From: Streptococcus suis S735
GTDB taxonomy: Bacteria > Bacillota > Bacilli > Lactobacillales > Streptococcaceae
DNA length: 64,000 nt
NCBI RefSeq assembly: GCF_000294495.1
Contig: NC_018526.1
Span: 310,001 to 374,000, forward strand
Direction: 5' to 3'
Positions 49,201 through 58,232 of this stretch are shown in pieces. Below the pieces are notes generated by a model. That model was not told the origin of the DNA and did not search any database. It worked only from the letters and a program-made list of their open reading frames with translations. The position numbers were made by a program, and so were the translations under genes. The first letter of the stretch is position 1. Each line of letters starts with the position of its first letter.

Positions 49201-50309
49201 AAGAGGGGAATTATCTTACCTTGCTAAGTTTACTAGTTCAAACTTCTAAAGCCGTAGTGGATACTGATATTATCTTATCTTATTTTACCGAGAATCAGAA
49301 TTATGATAATAGTCTTATCAACTTTATCAATAATGCAAGAGATTTAAAATTTGAAGAGGATATATTTAACTTACTTGAGAAAGAAGAACAAAGAAACTTT
49401 TTCACCAAAACTGTTGAGTGTATGGAGTTAGATGACACCAAATATGAACTCATACTTAGCACACTTGGTTGGCACTATACCGATACATTTAATAAAAGTG
49501 GAATAGAGTCAAGTAAGCTTAGAATATTAATTGATTTGGAAATTATACAGTTTAACTCTAAGAACATTGAATTTTTCAGAGATAATTATCCAGAGGATAC
49601 ACTATACCTAATCAAGAAACACTTATCGGAATATCTAGATACTAAAAGTAAAATATATAAGGAAGATGAGTTGTTAGCATTACTTGATGATGACATTATT
49701 TCGGATGATGAGAAAACTAACATTGCAGACCATATTTTAAAAATCAGTATAAAAAATAAACAGTATTCAGAAAAATTGACTGCTCATATTTTGGAAAATC
49801 AGTTTGATGAAGAGGATTTGAGTTATATCATCAGTAGTCAATTCTTTGACAACCAGTCACTGAGTTTGAAAGAGCTAGTTAAACAAATTGCAATTGAAAA
49901 TCTTGATACTATAGCTGAAGAATTTTATGCCCAAATTAGTAATAATTTAATGAGAAAGCTAATCGCTGAAAGTCAATTAAATACATTAAAGAAATTAATT
50001 TATAATTACTATGTATATACACCAAATTTGGATGAGAATGAGAAGCGAGAGCAGTTTTCTAAGTATTTGAATCTATTTGCTCTATCGGATAATATTACAG
50101 CTTTAAAGGAACTCAATGTATTTGATGAGTGGGATAGTGTATTGAAAACATTAAATAAACCAGGGACTAGATGGGGACAAGTGCAAAAAACAACAATAAA
50201 CTTGGCATTTGCAAGATACTTAGATAGTAATAATTTTGTAAGCTCAATTAACGAACGAAGTAACGATATCCGCTTAAATAGCTACAAGGATAAAACTATA
50301 CCTTTGTAG
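46257..50309 (+). CDS. YobI-like membrane P-loop NTPase
   Basis: 1350 residues. The N-terminal STAND/KAP-like NTPase has Walker A GNYGSGKSS at about residues 69-77 and Walker B VIVFEDIDRFEN at about 267-278. Two transmembrane helices (about 159-180 and 200-221) lie between the Walker motifs, as in KAP-type NTPases, so the ATPase faces the cytosol at the membrane. The C-terminal 900 residues are helical, probably repeats (for example LLQREDNL-type modules), with no enzymatic motif. The fold matches the YobI-ATPase family of Bacillus subtilis. Low GC and poor codon bias contrast with yqeM and tmcAL on either side, indicating an insertion. In my view a phage-sensing or stress-response role is plausible, but no function is proven. 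Confidence 0.75.
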   Translation: MESLHRKISNWGQKIFLQFKNRTPNVEGISFNRLTSNKNIDLERENPSFKQALDFAIQDDELKNVAITGNYGSGKSSLLDSYEAKYSNKKFLHISLADYKENDLSGYKENDSSESGKKLNVRQINVIEGKIINQLLHQIHPKHVKKSIFKTLSRTPRRIPLLLTVYIVLFFITLSYFLKPNFLKALVTADKVFGWDANTVFSWLFLILLFIGSLTTIWYIVENKTIKSLTIGGKNVSSEIDIFSDQSMRVSYFDKYLDDVLYLLNESRADVIVFEDIDRFENNTIFAKIKELNVLVNNKRKIAKKSSKLVFLYLIRDDLFISKERTKFFDFIIPVLPVITSSNSSDKLTTTLKEMGIKSGLADDFLFRISLYIDDMRLLNNICNEFYSYQLELTHDKTGEKNALDLDLKKIFAMIVYKNIFPKDFSELQNNQGFLYSLFNEKEVRRSEKLTKIDSEKLHLENKLRKIQSEHIQDEIELYGTIFKIPNGRKVVSVNDKFQDEFTSYHDFISEMLVEGSRIISYVDFDDAYRNVGIKTENMDSIFPEKDSPEFKERLDTVRSRNNSKELQQKIASLNQKRSFVEKQLIADIYTNQEIHEFAKSREEFIDIEKNQQFDIIYFLLKNSYIDETYPDYLTYFYGNVLTKNDKEFLRNISSGRSAGFDFRLVNISNIYHHLQLKDFRNEEVLNFDLIEYMLKNLELQSREENLSAILLQEDNLDFLVELAKKLYDSKSEKYNLEQFGQLMEFWLSTNPQRFIDYMKSTKVEYQAPLKNKFIRALMNQVNLDSVDNEIKALVARYINENNDLISPNEDFTSFFKTNLKAINLKFTHFREPDDDAPRTTTFLELIDFIFGNSLYEINKENLRFFMRWFKGSTDWSEEDFKHKNFELLHTNDNYSPLLEYSRLKITDYVYAYLEICEGTILDNSEYIVELLQRNEVYESGFNLGTLEEERQIDRILQFLPDNSINFNSDDFRQLVEEDILEEGNYLTLLSLLVQTSKAVVDTDIILSYFTENQNYDNSLINFINNARDLKFEEDIFNLLEKEEQRNFFTKTVECMELDDTKYELILSTLGWHYTDTFNKSGIESSKLRILIDLEIIQFNSKNIEFFRDNYPEDTLYLIKKHLSEYLDTKSKIYKEDELLALLDDDIISDDEKTNIADHILKISIKNKQYSEKLTAHILENQFDEEDLSYIISSQFFDNQSLSLKELVKQIAIENLDTIAEEFYAQISNNLMRKLIAESQLNTLKKLIYNYYVYTPNLDENEKREQFSKYLNLFALSDNITALKELNVFDEWDSVLKTLNKPGTRWGQVQKTTINLAFARYLDSNNFVSSINERSNDIRLNSYKDKTIPL

Positions 50310-50367
50310 ACCTATGTTAGACTATGATAGAGTTGTCGAATTAAAATACAAAAAATAGGAGAAATGC

Positions 50368-51459
50368 ATGTCTATTTCAGGGATAATAGCAGAATACAAT
50401 CCCTTTCACACGGGGCATAAATACCTGCTGGAACAGGCCGAGGGGCTGAAAATTGTCGTCATGTCTGGCAATTTTATGCAACGGGGTGAGCCAGCCATTG
50501 TGGATAAGTGGACACGGGCTCAGATGGCTTTGGAACACGGGGCAGATCTTGTTGTCGAGATGCCCTTTTTGGTGTCGGTCCAGTCGGCTGACCATTTCGC
50601 CAAGGGAGCAATCAGCATTTTACACAGGCTAGGTGTGGAAAAACTGGTTTTCGGTACAGAAGAAATGCTGGATTATCAGAAAATTGCGGATATCTATGTG
50701 GATAAGTCGGAAGAGATGGAAAATTTTGTGAAAAACTTGCCAGACAATTTCTCTTATCCACAGAAGACCCAGGCCATGTGGCAGGAATTTGCGGGTCTAA
50801 CCTTCACAGGTGATACGCCAAATCATATTCTGGCTCTGGCTTATGCTAAGGGGGTGGCTGGAACAGGCATTCAGCTCAGCCCTGTTCAACGGCAGGGAGC
50901 TGGTTTTCATTCGGAAGAGGTGGAAACGTCCTACGCCTCGGCGATAGCTATCCGAAAGGGTGCTGACCAGCTGGACTTGGTTCGTGACTTTTTACCGTCT
51001 GCCAGTCTCTTTGAAGAGGCGACCAAGGTAAGCTGGAGAAACTATTTTCCTCTGCTCCGCTACCAGATTACGACCCACCCAGATCTCAGTCAGGTCTTTC
51101 AGGTGAACGAAGAACTAGCCAGTCGTATCCGCTCTGCCATTGGGAGCGTAGCGACCGTGGAGGAGTTAGTGGAGGCCGTTACGACCAAGCGCTACACCAA
51201 GGCGCGGGTGCGGCGGGTGTTGACCTACATCCTGATTAATGCGGTGGAAACTCCCTTACCAGATGCGGTCCATGTGCTAGGCTTCTCGGCTCGAGGTCAG
51301 GCCTATCTCAAGCAGGTCAAGGAGCGAGTGGGCTTGGTGACGCGGATCGGTAAAGAGCCCTGGGACAGCCTGACCCAGCAGGCGGATTTGGTCTATCAAC
51401 TGGGCGCTGACGCAATGGCAGAGCAGACCTATGGGCGCGTGCCGGTGAGGGTGGAGTGA
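50368..51459 (+). CDS. tmcAL: tRNA(Met) cytidine acetate ligase
   Basis: A 363-residue nucleotidyltransferase of the YlbM/TmcAL family that makes N4-acetylcytidine at the wobble position of elongator tRNA-Met from acetate and ATP. The HxGH motif is [19 protein letters not shown] (about residues 6-24), followed by [18 protein letters not shown] and ISSS-like adenylate contacts at [14 protein letters not shown]. Moderately GC-rich, it is a core gene that probably followed yqeM before the YobI-like gene entered. AGGAG precedes the ATG. Confidence 0.93.
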   Translation: MSISGIIAEYNPFHTGHKYLLEQAEGLKIVVMSGNFMQRGEPAIVDKWTRAQMALEHGADLVVEMPFLVSVQSADHFAKGAISILHRLGVEKLVFGTEEMLDYQKIADIYVDKSEEMENFVKNLPDNFSYPQKTQAMWQEFAGLTFTGDTPNHILALAYAKGVAGTGIQLSPVQRQGAGFHSEEVETSYASAIAIRKGADQLDLVRDFLPSASLFEEATKVSWRNYFPLLRYQITTHPDLSQVFQVNEELASRIRSAIGSVATVEELVEAVTTKRYTKARVRRVLTYILINAVETPLPDAVHVLGFSARGQAYLKQVKERVGLVTRIGKEPWDSLTQQADLVYQLGADAMAEQTYGRVPVRVE

Positions 51460-51499
51460 GAATCTGAGTTGAAAATAGAAAATTTTTATAATTTTTCCC

Positions 51500-51530
51500 T
51501 TGACTCTAACGCTGGGTCATAGATTATACT
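51500..51530 (+). promoter_or_regulatory. MerR-type promoter (19-bp spacer) with dyad operator
   Basis: TTGACT (51500-51505), 19-bp spacer, TATACT (51525-51530). The overlong spacer holds the dyad GACTC-N7-GGGTC. MerR activators untwist such promoters, so the downstream regulator probably controls its own gene. Confidence 0.85.
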
Positions 51531-51554
51531 GCTATTTATGAGAGGAGATTATCC

Positions 51555-52274
51555 ATGAAAACAGTGAAGGAAATGAGTCAGCTTTCAGGTATCAGTGTGC
51601 GCACACTTCATTATTACGATGAAATAAATTTGCTGACACCTAGTTTTATTGCGGAAAACGGATATCGTTACTATGATAATGAGGCGTTTGAAAAGTTGCA
51701 AGAAATCTTACTTTTTCGTGAATTGGAATTTCCTCTCAAAGAAATTAAAAAAATTGTAGGGAATGCAGCTTATGATAGAGAGTCAGCTTTGAAAGACCAG
51801 ATTAGATTACTGGAGTTGAAAAAGAAGCACTTGGAAAAAGTCATAAAGCATGCCAAGTCTTTACAGCAGAAGGGAGAAAATTACATGAATTTTGAAGTGT
51901 TTGATAAGTCTGATTTGTTGGCTTTCCAGGAGGAAGCTAAAGAAAGATGGGGTAATACCGCAGCTTTTCAGGAGTTTTCTGCTAAGACGAATCAGGAAGG
52001 GTTTGCTCATATAAGTGCAGAAATGTCTGGTATTATGATGGAATTTGGAAAAATGAAGAGTTTATCAGCTGATGATTCTAAAGTTCATAAACAGGTAGAG
52101 GTTCTTAAAGCTTATATTAGTGAGAATTTTTATAATTGTACCAATGAAATTCTAGCAAGTCTAGGACAAATGTATATTGCAGATAACCGGTTTACTCAAT
52201 TTATTGATCAAGTGGGAGGAGAAGGTACAGCGTCCTTTGTCAGTCAGGCAATAGCAGTTTATTGCAAAGAATAA
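51555..52274 (+). CDS. MerR-family transcriptional activator with TipAS domain
   Basis: 239 residues. N-terminal MerR helix-turn-helix KTVKEMSQLSGISVRTLHYYDEINLL by position residues 2-27, a dimerisation coiled coil (LKDQIRLLELKKKHLEKVIKHA region, about residues 76-97) and a C-terminal TipAS-type domain (about 110-239) that in Streptomyces and Bacillus (Mta) binds drug-like molecules. It probably activates its own promoter in response to a ligand such as an antimicrobial. It lies directly upstream of the dynamin/HerA cassette but has its own terminator. Confidence 0.9.
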   Translation: MKTVKEMSQLSGISVRTLHYYDEINLLTPSFIAENGYRYYDNEAFEKLQEILLFRELEFPLKEIKKIVGNAAYDRESALKDQIRLLELKKKHLEKVIKHAKSLQQKGENYMNFEVFDKSDLLAFQEEAKERWGNTAAFQEFSAKTNQEGFAHISAEMSGIMMEFGKMKSLSADDSKVHKQVEVLKAYISENFYNCTNEILASLGQMYIADNRFTQFIDQVGGEGTASFVSQAIAVYCKE

Positions 52275-52280
52275 ACGAAA

Positions 52281-52308
52281 GAAGTCTAGTGAGAACTAGG
52301 CTTTTTTA
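52281..52308 (+). terminator. Terminator of the MerR gene
   Basis: AGTCTAGT-GAGA-ACTAGGCT is followed by TTTTTAG. Confidence 0.88.
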
Positions 52309-52331
52309 GTATTATGAAAACGCTTTATATA

Positions 52332-52363
52332 TGGTATAATAAAACATAGAATAAAGATGGGGA
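52332..52363 (+). promoter_or_regulatory. Promoter of the dynamin/HerA/LHH/SUKH cassette
   Basis: Extended -10 TGGTATAAT (hexamer 52335-52340); no clear -35. GATGGGGAT near 52356-52363 is a weak ribosome binding site. No other promoter is evident before the def gene, so this should drive all four cassette genes. Confidence 0.6.
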
Positions 52364-52369
52364 TCTAGT

Positions 52370-54904
52370 ATGACAAAGATAAAAATAATCAGCAATCCAT
52401 TTCATAAAAGTATTGTTTTTCAAAAGCAACAACCGATTACAGAAGTTTGGGAGGAAATTACATTTGAATCCAATCCAAATAGTCGTTTGGTAAGGGAAAA
52501 TATTCAAAAAGGGGTGCTATCATTTCATATCCAAGAAATAGTAGATATTCTGGTGGCAGAATATGATGATGGAACAGGGATTGACTTGTTATTTGAAGGA
52601 AATAGTGATGAATTTCAGGAGTTGAAAACATTTGTCCAATCGTTAAATAATTCTTCTATTTCTTTGAAGAAATCTGCTTATAGCTTGACAAATGCACGAG
52701 ATATTCTACCTGAAGTTCTTTCTATTTTTGATAAAACTCAGGTCATTCTTCCTGAAGAACTTGAACATGACGCAGCCATACAAAAGTTTCAAGATGCAAC
52801 AAAACCTCAGATTCCATTATTGGTTTTGGGAAATTATAGTGCAGGGAAGTCTACTTTTATCAATTCATTGGTAGGATATGAGTTATTGCCTGCCAGTGAC
52901 CAACCTACAACAGCGAAAATTATACAAATTGAGAAATTTGCTGAAAAATGGATTGAAATAGAAGGAACACTTCTAAGAAATAAGGTTTGTATCCGAATTG
53001 ATGAGGACGGCTTTGAGGTTGAAGGCGACAGGATTGATGAGACAATTATCAAAGATTTAGAATCCATTCGTCAGAGTTTGCCACAAACAACTCCGCAAAT
53101 ACTAGCACGGGCTGTGTTGGCTTATTTGAATGCTAGGGAAGATAGTGATTTGAATATTATCACTGTGAAAACAGCGTTTACCGATAGTCCACTGTCAAAA
53201 TCTTCTCATCGCTACATCATATTTGATACTCCAGGTTCCAATTCTTCGACCAATATGGAGCATTTGCAGCTTCTTCGTGAGGCTATGGCGGGTATGAGCA
53301 ATGGTTTGCCTATTTTTATATCGGAATACACTAGCTTAGATACTGTAGACAATGATAAACTCTATCAGGAATTAGAACAAATAGACGGAATTGATTTACG
53401 GTATACAATACTAGTTGTTAACAAAGCAGACACTGCGGCCTTATCAACTTTTCAAGATCATCAGGTATTAAATCAAGCCCTTCCAAGAAAATTATCAACA
53501 AAAAGAGTTTATTTCCTATCCTCTCTAATGGGCTTGGGGTCAAAAACCAGCGGTCTTTTCCAAGAGCCAGATTATGAGAGAGTTTATCAAAAAAGTTTGG
53601 CTGAGTTTACAGACGCTTCAAATCCTTATTATCAACAGTTGTATACTTATAATATTCTTCCAACTCAGCAGAAACTGGCTCAGGAATTGCAGTCTAAGGA
53701 GGAGAGAAATCTTCTCTATGCCAACAGTGGACTGTACAGTTTAGAGTCGGAAATTGAGGTTTTTTCAACCAAGTATGCGGCTTATAATAAATGTGTACAG
53801 GCGGACCAGTATTTGCAGCATATTATTTCTCAAACGCAGTCAATCATTGAAGATTCCAAGAAAACAATTGAGCAAGAAAAAGATCGTTTAGAGAAAAAGT
53901 TGGAGAAAGACAAGCTGGCATTGGTGAATGATTTAAAACGCCAACAAGCTGATTTTTTCAATTCCTCATCGACGGTATACCAACAAAACTTGAATGAGAA
54001 AGTAAGGGATGAGAAACATTATGCTCCGTTACAACTGTTCATAAAAGAGCGGGACTCTCTATGGAGTAAGGCAGTTGATGATTTTCAATTGAAATCCTAT
54101 CAAAAAGAAATGGCAGAATCTCCTAAGAAAGCCCTAAACAATATCAAGAATAGTTTAGGAAAAGCCTGGGATAAGAAAAATATTGAAATCCTAGGTTCAG
54201 CATTTGTAAATGGTTTTAACGATACGGGAAAAGTGTTTTCGAAGGTTGATGACTATAATAAAATGAAGACCAAGGCCAAAGGTCAAGTTCGGGATCAGTT
54301 AATTACTTTTGCAAGGTTTGAATACATTAAACAAGTGGAAGAGGTTGGAAAAGACTTTACGACTCTGTCAATTCATTATTGGAAGGAGCAGACAGGATTG
54401 ATTAAAGATAGATTTTCTCAGCTCATTGGTGATGCGTCCGTATTGTCAGATCAAAAGCGGGCGGCTATTAAAGAAATCATTTTCCAATTCCAGCAGCCAG
54501 TTTTGTACCATGATTCCAAGCAATTATTTGATCAAAAATCATTGGTAGAAGGATTCCGTTTGGGAGACATCCAGATATTTGGTGATGCCAACAAGATCGA
54601 TTTACAAAAGCTAGAAAAACGCTATAATAGTTTGTTAAAAACTGCTTACAAGCATATCAATGAGCAATTGATTAGTCACCATCAAGCGACTTTTTATAAA
54701 TGGGTTGAAGCCTTATTGCATTTGGTAACGGAGAATATTGTAGAGTTTAGTCCAGACCTTCATTCTACGAATTTGTTAATACAGGACAACCGAGTGAAGA
54801 TTGAGGAATTATCAACCAACTTGCAAAATCTACATGAGTATTCTAAGGACTTGCACGACTTGATGGCATGGAAAGATGATGAGGAAGTAGCAAATGGTTA
54901 TTAA
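52370..54904 (+). CDS. Dynamin-like large GTPase
   Basis: 844 residues. A unique N-terminal region (1-150) is followed by a GTPase domain: G1 GNYSAGKST (about 156-164), G2 Thr in QPTTAKI, G3 DTPGSN (about 287-292) and G4 VVNKAD (about 346-351). A long charged coiled coil follows (480-540, IEDSKKTIEQEKDRLEKK and onward), then helical bundles to the C-terminus. No transmembrane helix is obvious. Organisation resembles bacterial dynamin-like proteins such as LeoA/LeoC and other defence-associated dynamins, which remodel membranes or sense phage damage. It is the first gene of a four-gene overlapping cassette; its last 11 bases overlap the HerA-like gene. The specific role is inferred, not shown. 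Confidence 0.8.
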   Translation: MTKIKIISNPFHKSIVFQKQQPITEVWEEITFESNPNSRLVRENIQKGVLSFHIQEIVDILVAEYDDGTGIDLLFEGNSDEFQELKTFVQSLNNSSISLKKSAYSLTNARDILPEVLSIFDKTQVILPEELEHDAAIQKFQDATKPQIPLLVLGNYSAGKSTFINSLVGYELLPASDQPTTAKIIQIEKFAEKWIEIEGTLLRNKVCIRIDEDGFEVEGDRIDETIIKDLESIRQSLPQTTPQILARAVLAYLNAREDSDLNIITVKTAFTDSPLSKSSHRYIIFDTPGSNSSTNMEHLQLLREAMAGMSNGLPIFISEYTSLDTVDNDKLYQELEQIDGIDLRYTILVVNKADTAALSTFQDHQVLNQALPRKLSTKRVYFLSSLMGLGSKTSGLFQEPDYERVYQKSLAEFTDASNPYYQQLYTYNILPTQQKLAQELQSKEERNLLYANSGLYSLESEIEVFSTKYAAYNKCVQADQYLQHIISQTQSIIEDSKKTIEQEKDRLEKKLEKDKLALVNDLKRQQADFFNSSSTVYQQNLNEKVRDEKHYAPLQLFIKERDSLWSKAVDDFQLKSYQKEMAESPKKALNNIKNSLGKAWDKKNIEILGSAFVNGFNDTGKVFSKVDDYNKMKTKAKGQVRDQLITFARFEYIKQVEEVGKDFTTLSIHYWKEQTGLIKDRFSQLIGDASVLSDQKRAAIKEIIFQFQQPVLYHDSKQLFDQKSLVEGFRLGDIQIFGDANKIDLQKLEKRYNSLLKTAYKHINEQLISHHQATFYKWVEALLHLVTENIVEFSPDLHSTNLLIQDNRVKIEELSTNLQNLHEYSKDLHDLMAWKDDEEVANGY

Positions 54905-57900
54905 GAAGATGATAAAAAAAGTAGCTACCAAGGCAGCAGACGGTGTTTCAAAATTATCAGAATTGAGTCCAGAGCAGCTTGAAAAAGTGCAGGCTCAAAT
55001 GGCGACTTATCGGGATCAAATTCCTGATTTGTCAGGTGAGGCTGCGGAGGAATACTTTAGGAAACAGTTAGCAATTGCTGGCGTAGAAGTCTATAATGCC
55101 TATCTACCTCAGTTAAAAGACCTTTATCTTCCGATTGACAATAAAACGGAATTTCGTTTAGAAGATGAGGGAGTTTTGATCGATGAAGGCGAATTTAAGA
55201 GTGGTTATAATATCCGCTACATCAACATTACCAAGTGGGTGACGGATAAGCAGGAAAATAGTTTGGAGAAACTGGTCAGTGTTTATGAGGTCTTGTCAAC
55301 AACTCCTTGTAATATTTCTCTTGTTTTCCACCGTAAACAGGAGGAAACATCTGTATATTTAGCGGTCACTAACACTGAAAATGCGGATAGTAATGCAGAT
55401 GTTGATAGTTACCGCAAGCGATTGGTCTCAGCTATCAAGGGAAATTTTCCAGGTGCAGCTTGGAAAGAGGAGGTTGGAAGAGGTAGCCTGCCTTGTTTTG
55501 AGGACTATATTCCCTACTCAGTAGCAACAGCTTCTAATATTCCAACGGAGAAATCAGAGAAGTTCATCAGTCAGACAATCGAAAAATTATTGGATGGCAT
55601 TGTACCTGAAAACAAAGAACAAGAATACATTCTTGTCCTCCTGGCAACGCCAGTTTTGGATGTTACAGATAGAAAATTGCATCTTTCTCAGATTTATTCT
55701 AACCTATCTCCTTATGCCACTTGGCAGACCCAGTTCCAATTGACAGAATCAGATTCCAGAGGCTCTTCTGCAACTGTTGGGGTTAATATTGGTGCCAGTG
55801 TCGGAAGCCAGACAGGTCACAATCTAACCCAAACCCATTCGCAAGGTCAAACTGAGTCAAGAGGAACTAGTGAGACGGAGACCAATACCAAAGGAAGTGG
55901 TTGGCAAGCAGGTGTAAATATTAAAATACTCAACGGAGGTCATAATTGGAACAAAAGCAAATCAATCGCCAAAGGCATCACCAATACAATAGGCAAAACA
56001 GCCTCGGTTGCCAATGCCGTTGGGAAAACAGTTTCTAGCAGTCTAGGTGCCAATTTTGGAGCTAATTTTGCTCGAACTTCCAGTGTGACTGCTACCATTG
56101 GGAAAAATGAAGGCATTAGTCAGTCCTTTGTCAACCACCATGTTCAGCACGCTCTAAAAAATTTAGACAAGCAGATGGAGCGTTTGGAATTGTCTACTGC
56201 CTTGGGACTATGGGATTTTTCTGCCTATGTTTTGAGTGAAGATCCAACTATTGCCAATAACGTTGCCCATTCCTATTTGGCCTTGACTCAGGGAGAAGAA
56301 TCGCATCTGTCGCAAACAGTTGTCAATCTTTGGCGTGGGGATGTTCAAATGGAACGTGATAAGGCTAAAGCACTGACTGCCTACTTGAGAGATTTACGCC
56401 ACCCTCTCTTTGGTTTCAACCCAGAAATTCTAGAGATTGATGAAGAATTTGCAGTTTATCCAGAAATCGTCACAGCAGCCACGCCACTGTCTGGAAAGGA
56501 ATTAGCCTATGCTCTCAATTTTCCTCAGAAATCGATTGCCGGTCTTCCTGTTTTAGAGTGTGCTCAGTTTGGTCGTAATATCTCTACTTTTGAGGAGAAA
56601 GATGATCAGGAGCAACTTCCTTTGGGAAATATTTTCCACATGAATCATGAGGAAAATACAGCAGTTCAGCTTTCCTTACCTTCCTTGGCCTCCCATACAT
56701 TTATTACAGGTAGTACAGGTACAGGTAAGAGTAATACCGTCTATCAATTGCTCGCTCAGGCTAGGGAAAAAGGAATTAAATTTTTGGTTGTAGAGCCAGC
56801 TAAAGGAGAATATAAGCAGGTTTTTGGCTCAGATGAGGATGTGGCAGTTTTTGGAACCAATCCAACTATCACTCCCTTATTAAAAATAAATCCATTCAGC
56901 TTCCCTGAAGGCATTCATATCCTAGAACATTTAGACCGTCTTGTAGAACTCTTCAATGTTTGTTGGCCAATGTATGCAGCGATGCCTGCTGTTTTGAAAA
57001 AAGCCATTGAACAAGCCTATCAAGATTGTGGCTGGGATTTGATTTCGTCAGTGAATACTTATTCAAAAACCATTTTCCCAACGTTTGCAGATGTCTTACG
57101 GACAATCAGAGAAATTATCGACTCGAGCGAATACGACAATGATAATAAGGGAGCCTATAAAGGAGCTTTGCTGACACGCTTGGAGTCACTGACAACGGGG
57201 ATTTACCAGTTGATGTTTACAGAAGATGAGATTTCATCCGAGAAGTTATTTGATGAAAATGTTATCGTGGATTTGAGTCGTCTGGGTTCTAGTGAGACCA
57301 AATCGCTGATAATGGGTCTCCTCATTTTAAAAATGCAAGAATACCGAATGGTTTCTAGTCAGGGTATGAATCAGCAGCTCCGCCATGTGACTGTTTTAGA
57401 AGAGGCCCACAATCTCTTGAAACGTACATCAACAGAACAGGCAACCGAATCTAGTAATTTACTTGGAAAAAGTGTGGAGATGTTGACCAATGCCATCGCT
57501 GAGATGAGGACATATGGAGAGGGCTTTATTATCGCAGATCAGTCGCCAGGTCTCTTAGACTTAGCTGTTATTCGTAATACCAATACCAAGATTATTTTGC
57601 GCTTACCTGAATATTCCGATAGGGAGTTGGTTGGTAAGTCTGCTAATCTAAATGAAGAACAAATAAATGAATTGGCCAAACTGCCGAAAGGTGTCGCAGC
57701 AGTCTATCAAAATGAATGGCTGGAACCAGTTTTATGTAAGGTGGCAAAGTATGACTCAACTGAAATGGTATTTCAACAACCAACCCAATTAGTAAGGACA
57801 GAATCACCCTATCACCGCTTGGCTATTTTAGAATTACTGACTACTAGCCCAAACCTAGATAGCACCTTGTCTTTTGAAGAATTACAAGAATTAACTCTAG

Positions 57901-58232
57901 CAGTAGGTCTTGATAGTTTGACTCAAGTAAGAATCTTTAACTTCTTACGAACAACATCCCCAGATAATTTTAGTATGCATGAACTGGCGCACATTCTCGG
58001 GAAAGTATACCCAGAATTAGTCGAGAAAATTCGGTTGAAAGCAGAAAAAGGGTTAGAGCCACCCGCTTTGACACAGGTACTTCAGCAGGAAATTGACAGT
58101 AGTATACCTGAGACGATCAGTGAGCAGGCCAGACGGGATTTAGTACAGGGCTTGATGACTTGTTATTATTTATTTGAACTAAAAGACCACAAGGCCATGC
58201 AGGATTGGTTACGAAATGGAGACTTAATATGA
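54894..58232 (+). CDS. HerA/FtsK-superfamily ATPase (DUF87-type) with a Ser/Thr/Gly-rich insertion
   Basis: 1112 residues. The N-terminal 280 residues are unassigned. Residues about 289-410 are an unusual low-complexity stretch of alternating Ser, Thr and Gly (for example SVGSQTGHNLTQTHSQGQTE). The HerA motor follows: Walker A ITGSTGTGKSNT at about 604-615, Walker B VTVLEEAHNLL at about 832-842, and the sensor-arginine region IADQSPGLLDLAVIRNTNTK. HerA-type ATPases form hexameric rings that pump DNA or protein. The start overlaps the end of the GTPase gene, and the stop overlaps the nuclease start (ATGA), so production is stoichiometrically tied to both. It may thread DNA toward, or gate, the co-encoded nuclease. 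Confidence 0.82.
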   Translation: MVIKKMIKKVATKAADGVSKLSELSPEQLEKVQAQMATYRDQIPDLSGEAAEEYFRKQLAIAGVEVYNAYLPQLKDLYLPIDNKTEFRLEDEGVLIDEGEFKSGYNIRYINITKWVTDKQENSLEKLVSVYEVLSTTPCNISLVFHRKQEETSVYLAVTNTENADSNADVDSYRKRLVSAIKGNFPGAAWKEEVGRGSLPCFEDYIPYSVATASNIPTEKSEKFISQTIEKLLDGIVPENKEQEYILVLLATPVLDVTDRKLHLSQIYSNLSPYATWQTQFQLTESDSRGSSATVGVNIGASVGSQTGHNLTQTHSQGQTESRGTSETETNTKGSGWQAGVNIKILNGGHNWNKSKSIAKGITNTIGKTASVANAVGKTVSSSLGANFGANFARTSSVTATIGKNEGISQSFVNHHVQHALKNLDKQMERLELSTALGLWDFSAYVLSEDPTIANNVAHSYLALTQGEESHLSQTVVNLWRGDVQMERDKAKALTAYLRDLRHPLFGFNPEILEIDEEFAVYPEIVTAATPLSGKELAYALNFPQKSIAGLPVLECAQFGRNISTFEEKDDQEQLPLGNIFHMNHEENTAVQLSLPSLASHTFITGSTGTGKSNTVYQLLAQAREKGIKFLVVEPAKGEYKQVFGSDEDVAVFGTNPTITPLLKINPFSFPEGIHILEHLDRLVELFNVCWPMYAAMPAVLKKAIEQAYQDCGWDLISSVNTYSKTIFPTFADVLRTIREIIDSSEYDNDNKGAYKGALLTRLESLTTGIYQLMFTEDEISSEKLFDENVIVDLSRLGSSETKSLIMGLLILKMQEYRMVSSQGMNQQLRHVTVLEEAHNLLKRTSTEQATESSNLLGKSVEMLTNAIAEMRTYGEGFIIADQSPGLLDLAVIRNTNTKIILRLPEYSDRELVGKSANLNEEQINELAKLPKGVAAVYQNEWLEPVLCKVAKYDSTEMVFQQPTQLVRTESPYHRLAILELLTTSPNLDSTLSFEELQELTLAVGLDSLTQVRIFNFLRTTSPDNFSMHELAHILGKVYPELVEKIRLKAEKGLEPPALTQVLQQEIDSSIPETISEQARRDLVQGLMTCYYLFELKDHKAMQDWLRNGDLI

